Shown here in pieces: positions 44,859 through 55,519 of a stretch of DNA of 64,000 nt. The notes under the pieces are model-generated. The model saw only the letters and a program-made list of their open reading frames with translations. It made no database searches and was not told where the DNA came from. A program made the position numbers and the translations under genes. Source of the DNA: Agapanthus africanus (taxonomy: Eukaryota; Streptophyta; Magnoliopsida; Asparagales; Amaryllidaceae); the NCBI GenBank assembly GCA_030015575.1, contig JASDDO010000024.1, positions 218,260,996 to 218,324,995 of the forward strand, written 5' to 3'. Position 1 is the first letter of the stretch; every line of letters starts with the position of its first letter.

Positions 44859-45311
44859 TTACAACAGCAGGGGAATGGGATACAGAGAACACTGTTCGTG
44901 GTACTCTGAGGATATTTCCGTCAGCCGAGCCCTCGCGGCGTCTAACCTCTCCCTTCGATGACCCCCGCTAGCGTCGGCATACATCCTCAAGTGGTAGCAC
45001 TCAAGGACGAGCGCCTCCGAGCGATTTAGCCGGATCATAGAGATCAGTCCAAAACGCCTCAGAGACCACAGCTTGCCAATGGCCTCGTCTTTCGGCTGCT
45101 CGGATAAAGGGTTGTAGAGCCCCAGCGACGCCCTCCAAATGGAGTACATCAACACCGGAAGTAGGGAGGAGCACCGGGGGAGCAATCGACCGAAATGATC
45201 CTCGATCTGGCCTATCACCAACTGCACCGTGTCATCAGTGCAGTACTGATCGTAGAGATACACGTCCTCAAAACTCATGATATCGGGTATGGTGAAAGGG
45301 AAGTCCTCCAT
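44859..45311 (-). CDS. Antisense ORF 1 of element D (intact, unknown protein)
   Basis: An uninterrupted 150-residue frame starts at ATG 45309-45311. I do not recognise the family. It opens MEDFPFTIPDIMSFEDVYLY, has a hydrophobic/aromatic middle (LLPVLMYSIWRASLGLYNPL) and a basic helical C-terminal half; no zinc or membrane signature. A TATA box (minus-strand TATAAAAT, 45357-45364) lies 46 bases upstream. It converges on gag, and its counterpart in element C (5015-5425) keeps the same start and most residues. The conservation suggests that it was once a real protein of this family; expression is unproven. Confidence 0.6.
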   Translation of the reverse strand: MEDFPFTIPDIMSFEDVYLYDQYCTDDTVQLVIGQIEDHFGRLLPRCSSLLPVLMYSIWRASLGLYNPLSEQPKDEAIGKLWSLRRFGLISMIRLNRSEALVLECYHLRMYADASGGHRRERLDAARARLTEISSEYHEQCSLYPIPLLL

Positions 45312-45356
45312 TCTTACGTTTTGGGTGTGAGGAAAGGAGTCATCAACAATCTCTCC

Positions 45357-45364
45357 ATTTTATA
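45357..45364 (-). promoter_or_regulatory. TATA box of antisense ORF 1 (element D)
   Basis: GGGCTATAAAATGGAGAG on the minus strand is a strong plant TATA context, placed for a start site ~15 bases before the ATG. The hairpin array begins ~170 bp further upstream. Confidence 0.45.
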
Positions 45365-45536
45365 GCCCATAATGCCCCCAGAGTTCAACAGTCGCCCGTA
45401 ACTGTGCCGCTACGCGGTAGACATCGTGCCGCTCGATACGAAATTGAAACGACGCGGCTCTGGCGCTTCGCCTCCTCCACGCGTTCGTGGCACGTGTCAC
45501 CCGCGACTGTCCATCTTCCTATAGCCCACATGAAGA

Positions 45537-46029
45537 GGCAGCCCAGCAGCTACCCTACTCGGCTAGCCCTAGCTGGTAGCTTCCCTACCCCACAACGCCT
45601 GGGATCGAAGCCCTCACTAAGAGGCAACCGAGCAGCTTCACTGCTTGGTTCATCCTTGGCAGGCCTCCCACAGCCCCTCCAGCGCCAAGGATCGAAGCCA
45701 TCACCAAGAGGCAACCCTGCAGCTACCCTGCTCGGCTATCCCTGGCCGGTAGCTCGCCTACCCCACAACGCCATGGATCGAAACCCTCACTAAGAGGAAA
45801 CCGAGCAGCTTCACTGCTTGGTTCATCCTTGGTAGGCCTCCCATGGCCCTTCCAGCGCCAAGGATTGAAGCCCTCACCAAGAGGCAGCCCTGCTGCTACC
45901 CTGCTTTGCTATCCCTGGCCGGTAGCTTGCCTGCCCCCACAACGCCAGGGATCGAAGCCCTCACTAAGAGGCAACCGAGCAGCTTCACTGCTTGGTTCAT
46001 CCATGGCAGGCCTCCCACGGCCCTTCCAG
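45537..46029. repeat. Hairpin tandem array, element D, first part
   Basis: Alternating ~88-bp subunits. One type carries ACCGAGCAG/CTGCTTGGT and ATCCTTGGC (45652-45660) pairing with GCCAAGGAT (45684-45692). The other carries CCTGCAG-type and ATCCCTGGC/GCCAGGGAT stems. Array sequence stops at the solo LTR's left target copy (TCCAG, 46025-46029) and resumes after it without loss. Confidence 0.82.
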
Positions 46030-48037
46030 TGTTGGATATAGTGCCCTCAGAGTCAATTATTGGATCACAGGCACGTGATTGCAATGATTGAGGGAGGACC
46101 TATACCGGTAGGACAGTCTTACTCGTGATGATAGTATGCTATCTAGTTTATCTTTATCATCGTGTACTGCTTCAGGTGACCTTACAGGTCACTATTGCAC
46201 GTTGATAGAGCCCATAGGATTCTTGCGTGACGGCCAGCAGTATGATGGCGATCATATACGAGGGAGCTGGGGTCTATAAGCACATCCTTAAAGTGGTCCC
46301 TAGTAGTGGGAGTTTCGAGACTGGGCATCGATACTCCATTAGTAGGCTAGTGTATACAGTCGAGACCCCGACGAGGGGCGGTGGCCGGTCTCATAAGCCA
46401 TTGGTGTCAGTTGGTTCACCTAAGATGTATACAGGTGCTCATTGGGTTATGAGTACACCGGACAGGACTCACCGGGAACATGCTAGTTGGTATTATACCT
46501 GACGTCAGATAGCAGTTCCCTGGTGACATGTGTACATGTTAGTTCATCGACCTGAGATCGTCATTTGTCTCGTGTGAGTTCCCACTGTGCTTTGATTACT
46601 ACCCTACCACGGCTCAAAGGAGTCGTGCAAACAGGTTTTAGTTGGGTATAGTCCCGAGCCACATGGAGGCAGTGAGCGGATCGGCAGGGGTTTCGTCTCT
46701 CCCGGTATTTGGGGTGAGATCGCGCTGTGTCTAGGAGAGCCTTTACACGAAGTCCTTGGCCAAGGCATGAGATTTACTGGTAGGTATTCCAGTAGTATCT
46801 CAGGGTGTTCTGGGCTACACTCCGACACGACTTGTACCGCTTTTGGGGGTCTGACTTTTACCAACCCTCTAGGCCCGCCATGCGATACTCATAGACGAAC
46901 GGACCGGACTGTACGGATATTGTCACTGACAGGCTCAGTTGGGTGTCAGGATGAGTTCGCTCATCGACCTCCCTTTTGGTCAATACCTGGTAGCCCGTTA
47001 CATACAGCTAGTACCACTGACGTGCTAGTGGTTAAATCCACAGCCAATGTATTAACGAGTCTTTAGAGTCCCCACAGACGGTTTTCAATTTTCGGACGAA
47101 ACGTTGTAGAGGCCGTATGATATATGGCAGGGTCCGATCATATACGTGCAGTAGTGCACGGATCATGATCGGACGGATCATACTAGTGGGCTTTGGTTTA
47201 AGCCGGATCCTGGTATTAGATTTGTTGGATTACTTTAGTCTCATCGCATTCGCATTCAGTCGGAATGCGGATGCAGGTATGTATATACAGGTGAGGGGTA
47301 CTCTTGTGATCTGTCATGAGTTTACCTTAGGAGATGACATTCTCTTTTTATTGTTGCAAACATTTGGATTAATGTTTGCATATGGAAATAATGAGCTCAA
47401 AACCATGATTAGGTGCATTGATTATGACATGGACAAGGGTGGTGACTCATGGTCTTATTCTTTGAACCATGTCATGTGTAGTGATTGATTTGTGAGGTGA
47501 AATGAGAGAGAGAGAGAGAAAAGGCAGCCATGTATAGTGAGGTTAGCTCTTGTATTTTCTATTCTAACTCTCACTCTCATTTGATCTCAACACAAAAAAA
47601 AGAGAGGAAAGCTTCTTCTTCCTCCTCCTCTTTCTTGAGCTTATTATCTCCTCACTAATGGCATCCACTAAATCCTCAAGAGACAAAATGATGACACACA
47701 TTCTCTATTTCTCCTTGGACACGTCGGCTAGCGAACTTCGTGCCCGGGTTGCTTCGGACGAAGCGGGAGCCCGTAAAAAGACTCGAAGATATGGTGCCCT
47801 TTTCGACGAGGAGATCGAGACCGGAGATGCCGCGAGGAGCTTGGGATGGTGGCCAAGACCGAAGGACACGGATCGATCGATATAGCTTTTCCAACCCTTC
47901 TCTTGTTAGCTAGTTGTAGGTTAATGGTTCGATCCGGATTTAAAGTATATGATAACGCCGGTTTCAAGTTTTGAAAAAGTTTTCGTTTCCGCATTTTGGC
48001 CTCGGACAGACGGCTGGGGCGCTACCGTAGACTTACA
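46030..48037. mobile_element. Solo LTR (2.0 kb) inside the hairpin array
   Basis: It begins TGTTGGATATAG and ends AGACTTACA, flanked by the duplication TCCAG (46025-46029, 48038-48042). There is no second LTR or internal region, so it is probably the product of LTR-LTR recombination. The superfamily is unresolved; the start resembles Ty1/copia LTRs. Short open frames inside (e.g. 47658-47885, 47117-47488) have no family resemblance and I do not call them genes. A (GA)n run lies at about 47503-47520. Confidence 0.82.
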
Positions 48038-48976
48038 TCCAGTGCCAAGGATCGAAGCCCTCACCAAGAGGTAGCCTCGCAGCTATCCTACTCGGCTATC
48101 CCAGGCTGGTAGCTTCGCCTACCCCACAACGCCAGGGATCGAAGCCCTCATTAAGAGGTAACCGAGCAGCTTCATTGCTTGGTTCATCCTTGGCAGGCCT
48201 CCCACGGCCCCTCCAGCGCCAAGGATCGAAGCCCTCACTAAGAGGCAGCCCTGCAGCTACCCTGATCGGCTATCCATGGCTGGCAGCTTCCCTACCTCAC
48301 AACGCCAGGGATCGAAGCCCTCACCAAGAGGCAGCCCTGCAGCTACCCTGCTAGGCTATCTCTTGCCGGTAGCTCGCCTACCCCACAACGCCAGGGATCT
48401 AAGCCCTCAAAAAGAGGCAACCGAGCAGCTTCACTGCTTGATTCATCCTTGGCAGGCATCCCACGGCCCCTCCAGCGCCAAGGATTGAAGCCTTCACCAA
48501 GAGGCATCCCTGCAGCTACCCTGCCCGGCTATCCCTGGCTGGTAGCTTCCCTACCCCACAACGCCAGGGATCGAAGCCTTCACCAAGAGGCAGCCCTGTA
48601 GCTACCCTGCTCGGCTATCCCTGGTTGGTAGCTCGCCTACCCTCACAACGCCAGGGATCTAAGCCCTCAAAAAGAGGAAACCGAGCAGCTTCACTGCTTA
48701 GTTCATCCTTGGCAAGCCTCCTACGGCCCCTCCAGCACCAAGGATCGAAGCCCTCACCAAGAGGCAGCCCCTGCAGCTACCCTGCTCGGCTATCCCTGGC
48801 AGGTAGCTTCCCTACCCCACAACGCCAGGGATCGAAGCCTTCACCAAGAGGCAGCCCTGCAGCTATCCTTCTCGGCTATCCCTGGCTGGTAGCTTCCCTA
48901 CCCTACAATGCTAGGGATGAAAGCCCTCGCCAAGAGGCACCGGACAGCAACCCTGCTCCGCCATCCTTAAGGACAA
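48038..48976. repeat. Hairpin tandem array, element D, second part
   Basis: About ten further subunits. A clear example is ATCCCTGGC (48531-48539) with GCCAGGGAT (48563-48571), enclosing an inner GGTAG (48541-48545)/CTACC (48551-48555) stem. It ends abruptly at GGACAA where element E inserts; the equivalent place in C's array (about 6078) continues without interruption. Confidence 0.82.
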
Positions 48977-51900
48977 TGTAACACCCGAGCCCAATAATAC
49001 TATGGATATTACTAGTTGAGGGTTGTGGTTTGCTCATTTCCAATTTTCCTGATTTTCTGGTGTTTATTGCTAACTTTTACCCGGTTAAGTCATTTTGGCA
49101 CATAACAAATTTTAACTCCGAAAATGAAATTTAAGATATCCATGTTAGCCTACTCGTCGCCACTAATCGCGTGGTAGCGTCCGCGTGTCGAGATTCCATT
49201 CCGTTTGGCTAAACGGGCAAGTTTGGGCGGCTACGCGCGCGTGCAAGTGTCCGACTTGGGGGCATGCATTTTAATCATTAAACACCTCTTTTCAAAATTT
49301 GGAACCCGCTTAAAATCTTATAATTTGAATTTGAAACATTTGGGCGCAACCCGGGCGTGATTTGGAAATGTTTCATTTCGCGCCAAAAAGGGCCCGTTTC
49401 AATTTAATATCTAAAACTATAATTTATACGTATATATTTTCGTTAACAGTAAATCCCCTACTAAATCTCTAAATTTGATTTTCCTTTATCACCCCAGCCA
49501 ATCACGAGCTCACAATTGAGCTCGTGGGCCCCGCTCCTGTTTCCTCATCTCTCTCTCTCTCTCATCCTCACAAATCTCTCTGCCTCTCTCCTCTTTCTCT
49601 CTCTCTCTCTATCTCTCATAATATTAACTCTCTCTCTCTCTTCCCATATTTATACTAACCCATGCAACAGCCGCCTCCCATGCTTCTGCCTCGCCACGAG
49701 AACCCGACGAAAACCCTAACCCTAGCTTCTCGCGCGGCCCACCGTCGCCACCGCGACCTCGCCGTCGCCGCCTGCGACGCCTCCGCGACAGCCGCGCCTT
49801 CCTCCTCCCTCCTTCCTCCTCTCTCCCGCACCTGCACGCAACCCTAGCCTCCCGCAGTCTCACCGCCGGCCTCCTCGAGACCTCGCCGTCGCCGCCCTCA
49901 CCACCACGACCTCCACCGCACCCACCTACCCTCTTCCTCCCGTTCTCCCGACGACTCCCGCTCCTTCCCGCCTGCAACCCATTCCCGACCTCGCCTCCAC
50001 CCACGCAAACCTCGCCGTCGACGCGACTTCCCGTCGCCGACGACCACCGCGACACCCTCTCACCCTCCTCGTCGAGACCTCGTCGTCGTTTCCCTCCTCC
50101 CCTCGCCGGAATAGCAAGCCCGAGCCTTCATCCTTCGCCTGCACCTCCCCTGTTCGCCGGAGAAGCGTGCCGGCGACCTCGTCGACACCACCTCCGACCA
50201 CCTCCCTGTTCCCTCGACCACCAGAGCCGACCCCCCTCTCTCCTCCACTCGTCGCACCCCTCTCCAGCAAGCCCAGCGGCTGTTCCAGCCTTCGCAGCCA
50301 CCGTCGCGGCCTCGCCGGCGTTCCAGTGCCGTCGAACCCGCCGTGGTCACCCCCCTGGTGTCTCCCTGTAAGTTTCCTTCTCCTTCCTTTTGGTACAACC
50401 CCCGCTGGTCCGTATCGTGAATGCGTAATTTTGCTCGCTAACCTTGTTGTTCTGTTTGCTGCCGGATCCGACCGTGCCGTCTGACGAACCCGACGCTCCA
50501 GCGAAGTCCCCTGGTCCGTGTGATCCCGTTGACCTCTGTTGGGACTCGATCCGTGGCCCGTGCTTCCATATCGCAGTTTCTGCCGACATCGCATCCGTGT
50601 TTCGGTTTGCGGAACCGCCGAGGCAAGTATCTGAATACTTGCTTAACATGCTACAACTTACTCATCATATTATAACCACACAACTAATATAATACCGATA
50701 CCTGTTATAACTTAGAATTGCTAGCCACGATTATCCGTAACTTTAAATCAATGAAATCATTGCTCGCTTTAACTGGCCTGCTATTAAGTCATACTTAACT
50801 AATCAAACCAAGTAGATCATCCCCAATTCAATTGTTAAAATCACTCATGAGACAATTATTACGCTTAGTTTAAATTCATGCAACTCCATTACGTAGGTTA
50901 TCGATATCGGTTCACCTTGTGGCTTTTGCACCCCAAAGGTGCGTGAACCGGATTAATATGAAAATACAAACAGCACTGTGTTCACATATAATAATAATTG
51001 TTATTTACTGTTTCCTGCTACTGTTCATTATTTGTTACTATACCTGTTATCATCATATACCTGATTGCATTACATATTGACCGATCTTGATACACCTGAC
51101 ACATGTACTGATACACCGGACACAACACCCTGTACATATCGACTCTACCTGCTGAAAGTAACCTGACCTGTTACCTGATCTTATGCCTAATGCCGACAAA
51201 CCTAACCATTCCTGCTGTCGATCCAGACAGACCTACCTTTACTTGACTTGTGTTGGCATTAGTTCTTGACTACTGAATACCTGTCTGACATACATAGTTT
51301 GGGGGTATGGGGAAATCAAAGGTGAAACCGACTTGTAACTCAACAGTTCGATACATTGTTCTGATCAGTCTTACGGGCTTGGCCAGCTCCGGAGTGTTGA
51401 TGCTGACATCACTCATCTATCCTACTACCTTTTACTGCTTAGCGGCACGTCTCGGATTCAGCCCCGAGAATTATGACCGTGGTCCCGGGCACGCACGGGA
51501 TACTATTGAGTTACATCGACGATTCATCAATTGGTTTCAAAGACTATAGAGTAGAAAACCTGATAGGACAGTTTAGTCACTACTGCACGTTACCCTGTTT
51601 ATTACTTCTTATTACTGCTTATTCATGTTCATGCTTGCACTGTTTATTACCATGTTTATGCTTCATACTTGATATCTTGACGCGCTGACGTCTGGGTTTT
51701 GCATGGCCCAGATTCCGTACCTTTGCCGCCGACCGAGCAGGAGTACTTCAGCCAGCAGGCTGAACTGTGAGTTCTTTAGAGTTTAGTTTATTTATTTCAT
51801 TTCATTCCAGATGTGAGCCCGTATTATGGGACGTACTGTTATTCATTGTATTGGATCATTAGCTTCCGCACTTATTGTTTATTGATTCTTGTTATTATGG

Positions 51901-52052
51901 ATTTGGACATGTATTAGTTTAGTTATTTTTACTGTTCTTGATATCTTTACAACCGTAATGTGACTGTGGATGGATACTTCCTACCCACAGGTAGCATGGT
52001 TGGCTATGTCACGTGCCCAAATCTTGCGTACTCTGGGAAGCGGGTCGTGACA
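48977..52052 (+). repeat. Element E 5' LTR
   Basis: 3076 bp. It contains CT microsatellites (about 49546-49642), a very C-rich stretch (about 49660-50350) resembling a transcribed leader and producing many spurious open frames on both strands, then AT-rich sequence. No gene recognised. Confidence 0.8.
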
Positions 52053-52060
52053 TGGTTTTA

Positions 52061-52072
52061 TGGTATCAGAGA
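52061..52072 (+). other. Element E primer-binding site (tRNA-iMet)
   Basis: TGGTATCAGAGA, nine bases after the LTR end, the same spacing as in element B. Confidence 0.8.
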
Positions 52073-52418
52073 ATAGGTTAATTGGGTTGATTCTTTGTAG
52101 TTGGGTATCGCACCCGATACACGAATCAGAATACCCGTGATTAGGAAACATGTCCTGCCACTTTGACCGTTTTACCATCCTTGAATCCTTCTTCCGGATC
52201 ATGTCGGCATGCAAACCTACTTTGCATTGTCAAACTTGAAAACCTAACTTCTTGTTATCTCTAGGACTTAGGCGACTTGGGTGGAGTTAAGTAATTGCGG
52301 CTATGATACCGCGGCATAGCTACAATGCGGCACTCTATTTAAGTATCTTGGAGTTCTAGCCTTGATCTATACTCAGAATCTATCATCATGCTAATGTGGG
52401 TACTTTGATTTCAGGGAT

Positions 52419-52778
52419 ATGGCCGATCAGAATTTGGAGATGGACCCAGGGCATGCGGTCTTAGCCGCCAGGCAAAGAGTGATAAGGGGATTGATGGAGA
52501 AACTAAAGGAACAACTCGAGCTGGAACCAGCATTTACAATGGACCCCACGTCCGTACGTAGACGTATTCTAGTGAACAGGCGCAACGTAGCACCAATGAA
52601 GAAAACCAGTATGGGTGATCGGAAGGGGAGCGTAATCTGTAGTTACTGCCATAAACTCGGACACGTGCGAAGGGAGTGTCGTTTGAGGCTGGGACTTTGT
52701 TTTAGATGTGGAGCGGCAGATCACACCGTTGATGCTTGTCCGTCGAAGCCTCTGTTTCCCCCAATCAGAGCAAGGCTC
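52419..52778 (+). CDS. gag: Element E nucleocapsid-only Gag, truncated by element F
   Basis: ATG 52419 follows a GATTTCAG acceptor-like site by four bases. About 120 residues: an acidic/helical N-terminus (VLAARQRVIRGLMEKLKEQL), a basic linker (VRRRILVNRRNVAPMKKTS) and two zinc knuckles (CSYCHKLGHVRREC, CFRCGAADHTVDAC). As in element B, no capsid domain precedes the knuckles. E's own coding sequence ends where F begins at 52779; the stop met shortly after (52782-52784) belongs to F. The natural C-terminus is unknown. Confidence 0.7.
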
Positions 52779-52937
52779 TGTTGAATTTTGAAAATTCAAA
52801 ATTCGAAGCAACGCTTCGGTTTCCGTGCGCAGCGCGCAATTTGCCACGTGGCAGAAGCTGAATGGGCAGCGTAACGCCCGAGACAGTGCGTCCCATCAGA
52901 GCAAGGCTCTTCAGAAAACGTAATTAAAGACTTAACT

Positions 52938-53310
52938 GCGCAAACGCATGGATGCGCGACACGTGTCTGCGCAAGCGCACAAGATGCGTGACACGTGTCT
53001 GCGCAGTTGCGCAGCCGCAGCTGCGCAAACGCGCCGATGCGCGACACGTGTCTGCGCAAGCGCACAAATGCGTGACACATGTCTGCGCAGTTGCGCAGCC
53101 GCAGCTGCGCAAACGCACAGATGCGCGACAAGTGTCTGCGCAGTTGCGCAGTCGCAGCTGCGCAGTCGCAGCTGCGCAAGCGCACGGATGCGCGACACGT
53201 GTCTGCGCAGTTGCGCAGTCGCAGCTGCGCAAACGCACGAATGCGCGACACGTGTCTGCGCAGTTGCGCAATCGCAACTGCGCAAGCGCTCGGATGCGCG
53301 ACACGTGTCA
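52938..53310. repeat. GCGCA-module tandem array with repeated G-boxes, U3 of element F
   Basis: Two module types, both starting GCGCA, alternate irregularly: a ~31-bp module ending GACACGTGTCT and a ~22-bp module GCGCAGTTGCGCAG(C/T)CGCAGCT. Six long modules keep CACGTG; two have CACATG or CAAGTG. Another CACGTG lies at about 52841 (GCCACGTGGC). Open frames of Cys/Ala/Arg in every phase here come from the repeat. Confidence 0.82.
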
Positions 53311-53469
53311 TTTGCTAGTGAGTTGCGCAGCAACTGAATGAAGATTTAGATAAATCTTTTCTGTTCTCCTGTAAAACAGGAACCCTTGGATCAAAGATCC
53401 AATGGTGGGAAAATTCCCAAAATTATTCAGGAAAGATTTTGTTAACAAATCCAACAAATTTGTGGGCAC

Positions 53470-53477
53470 TATAAATA
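53470..53477 (+). promoter_or_regulatory. TATA box of element F
   Basis: TATAAATA in the context CACTATAAATAAGACCCC, ~160 bp after the G-box array; the transcript likely starts near 53500. Confidence 0.65.
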
Positions 53478-53636
53478 AGACCCCAAGCCTCATTCAAAAG
53501 GCATCAATCAGATAATCAGAGAGAGAATCAATCATCAAGAGAAGGATAAACTTCTGGAAAAAAAAAGCTCTTGAAGATTAATCAAGAACAAAAAAAAGAA
53601 GAAGGTAAAATTTCTGAAGAACAGAAAATAAAAAAA

Positions 53637-53733
53637 TAAATAGTGCCTTGCACTTGATATGAACCCCTGGTTCTAAAAAGGAAAAAGAATAATAAATAGT
53701 GCCTTGCACTTGATATGAACCCTTGGTTCTGTG
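53637..53733. repeat. Two-copy direct repeat in element F LTR
   Basis: AATAAATAGTGCCTTGCACT plus TGATATGAACCC(C/T)TGGTTCT occurs twice ~54 bp apart. Confidence 0.6.
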
Positions 53734-53839
53734 AAAAGAAAACAAGAAGAAAAAAACTTGTTTTCTTTTGATCTAAATGTAGATCAAAAGTGCTATGCAC
53801 TTTTGTTCTTCAATCAGAATATTCTTGAGTTCATGCAAC

Positions 53840-54185
53840 TCATTATTTAAAAGGGCCTGGCCCAAATCAGAAATAAAAGGGCAGAGCCCTATTTGAAAAA
53901 TTCTTGAGGGCCTGGCCCAAATCAGAAATAAAAGGGCAGAGCCTTATTTGAAAAATTCTTGAGGGCCTGGCCCAAATCAAATCATGAAAGGGCAGAGCCC
54001 TATTTGAAAAATTCTTGAGGGCCTGGCCCAAATCAGAAATAAAAAGGGCAGTACCCTATTTGAAAAAATTCTTGAGGGCCTGGCCCAAATCAAATCATGA
54101 AAGGGCAGAGCCCTATTTGAAAAATTCTTGAGGGCCTGGCCCAAATCAAATCATACAAAGGGCAGAGCCCTGTTTAGGTTGATTC
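53840..54185. repeat. ~55-bp tandem repeat in element F LTR
   Basis: About six copies of a unit with AGGGCCTGGCCCAAATCA and GGGCAGAGCCCTATTTGAA. Both words are near-palindromes (GGGCCTGGCCC; GGGCAGAGCCC), so transcripts could fold locally. Confidence 0.75.
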
Positions 54186-54370
54186 CTTTAATCGGGCAGA
54201 GCCTAAAATAAAAATTGGACTTAACCCAATCCTGGCTGTAAGTCCTTAAATTAAATGCCCCTCGTAAACCAAGTCACGACCGGTCCGAGGGTACATCTCC
54301 GAACTCCTTTGACACCTATCGTTGTAATTCCTCAACGACGTCAAAGAGGTGACGGGTCCCAACGACCACT

Positions 54371-54630
54371 CATCTAATATCGGACCGAAACGTCCCTAAA
54401 CTAATATCGGACCGAAACGTCCCTAAACTAATATCGGACCGAAACGTCCCTAAACTAATTTTGGACCACTACGTCCCTAAACTGGCGACGGACTACCACG
54501 TCCCTAAACTGGAATATGGACCACTACGTCTTTAAACTGGCGACGGACCGAAACGTCCCTAAACTAATAATGGACCACCACGTCCCTAAAACTGGCGATG
54601 GACCGCCACGTCCCTAAACTGGCACAATAG
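54371..54630. repeat. ~27-bp tandem repeat in element F LTR
   Basis: About nine copies of CTAATATCGGACCGAAACGT followed by CCCTAAA, with the middle drifting between copies (ACCACTACGT, ACTACCACGT). Confidence 0.75.
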
Positions 54631-55372
54631 GGCCCAAACGCTCCTTTGTTGGATCTAAACGGTCCCGCCTAAGTTGATCTTAACCCCAAATACGGTTAAC
54701 GTGTTCTTAGACATTTAAATAAACGATAAAACCCCAAATCAACCTTGGTTCAAGGGTACATCTCTGAACTCCTCTGACACCTGTCGCTATAATCCCTCAA
54801 CGACGTCAGAGAGGTGACGAGTCCCGACGGCCGGATAATTAAATCAATCATGATGTTAAGTTGATCTTAGTCTAAAACAAGACTAACGTATCCTTAACGA
54901 ATGTTTAAGTCGATCTTAGTCGCAACGCGACTAATGTATCCTTAAACTAAAAACACCAAACCCAAATCTAAGTAAGTACGGATTTGGACTAATCCACGTC
55001 CTACGGGTGACGACATCACTCAGTCTCCGTATACAATCCACGGGCAATCACAAACAAAACAAACATACACGACACGAAGTGAAATTCTGGAGTAGGAGAA
55101 AGTTGTTACCGCTATGCGGTAGCGTAATTAACTGCAGGGGCTTGCGCCTGCAGGGAAGAGCGTCCCCACAATCAAAAACCCCTCACCCTGAGGGGGAATC
55201 TGACGAAATCCGCTACATCGGCCGCATCTGTCTAAACCTCCGATACACGATGCCATAAATCAACTTGGCATCTTTGGAAAGAGAGACGAATAAAACCAAA
55301 TAGCATCTGCCCCGAACCTCAGGCACGTGACGTCCTAACGTCGCAGGCCGCCGTTCGGAGGGGAACAGATTC

Positions 55373-55390
55373 TGGCACGCCCGGTGGGAC
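55373..55390 (+). other. Element F primer-binding site
   Basis: TGGCACGCCCGGTGGGAC, five bases after the LTR end. I do not assign the tRNA. Confidence 0.65.
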
Positions 55391-55519
55391 CTCTTCCTCT
55401 TTCCACTCCACACTTCGTGTGTCGTCTTCGGGAACCAATCGCGGTTTGTTAAATGATTGCCTTCGGATTTCAAGTTGCTAAGATTTGGTCTTTTGTTTGG
55501 TACAGAACTCAAGCATTCA

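Larger units (their letters stand above)
42147..48976 (+). mobile_element. Element D: second Tat-like, pol-less element of the C family (5' part)
   Basis: Same order as C: LTR (42147-42907), identical primer site, gag, convergent antisense ORF, hairpin array. A solo LTR (46030-48037) interrupts the array and element E enters at 48977. The rest of D, including any 3' LTR, would lie beyond the window. D is a diverged relative of C, not a recent copy, so shared features have been kept over time. Confidence 0.85.
48977..52778 (+). mobile_element. Element E: chromovirus-type element, 5' part (LTR plus mini-gag)
   Basis: The LTR 48977-52052 begins TGTAACACCC and ends GGGTCGTGACA, the same terminal words as A1. 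It is followed by a tRNA-iMet primer site (TGGTATCAGAGA, 52061) and a nucleocapsid ORF. Element F cuts it at 52779. GACAA (48972-48976) is the likely left target copy. Because the remainder is outside the window, it is open whether E has pol. Confidence 0.83.
52779..55367 (+). repeat. Element F 5' LTR
   Basis: 2589 bp. U3 (to about 53500) starts with nested palindromes and holds the G-box array. The TATA box is TATAAATA (53470-53477). The long R/U5 part contains three further tandem families (below) and a ~90-bp direct repeat (about 54284-54372 and 54741-54831). No coding sequence. Confidence 0.8.

Noticed and set aside
47658..47885. 75-codon frame starting MASTKSSRDK in the solo LTR
   Set aside because: Plausible start context but confined to a solo LTR with no homologous family recognised; could be a transcribed leader.
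49624..50649. Several 100-220-codon frames on the minus strand and C-rich frames on the plus strand
   Set aside because: They lie within the element E LTR in a C-rich stretch, overlap in multiple frames and match no family.
52932..53341. Overlapping ~130-codon Cys/Ala/Arg-rich frames on both strands
   Set aside because: They arise from the GCGCA tandem modules, which lack stops in several phases; composition and multi-frame openness show repeat translation, not a gene.
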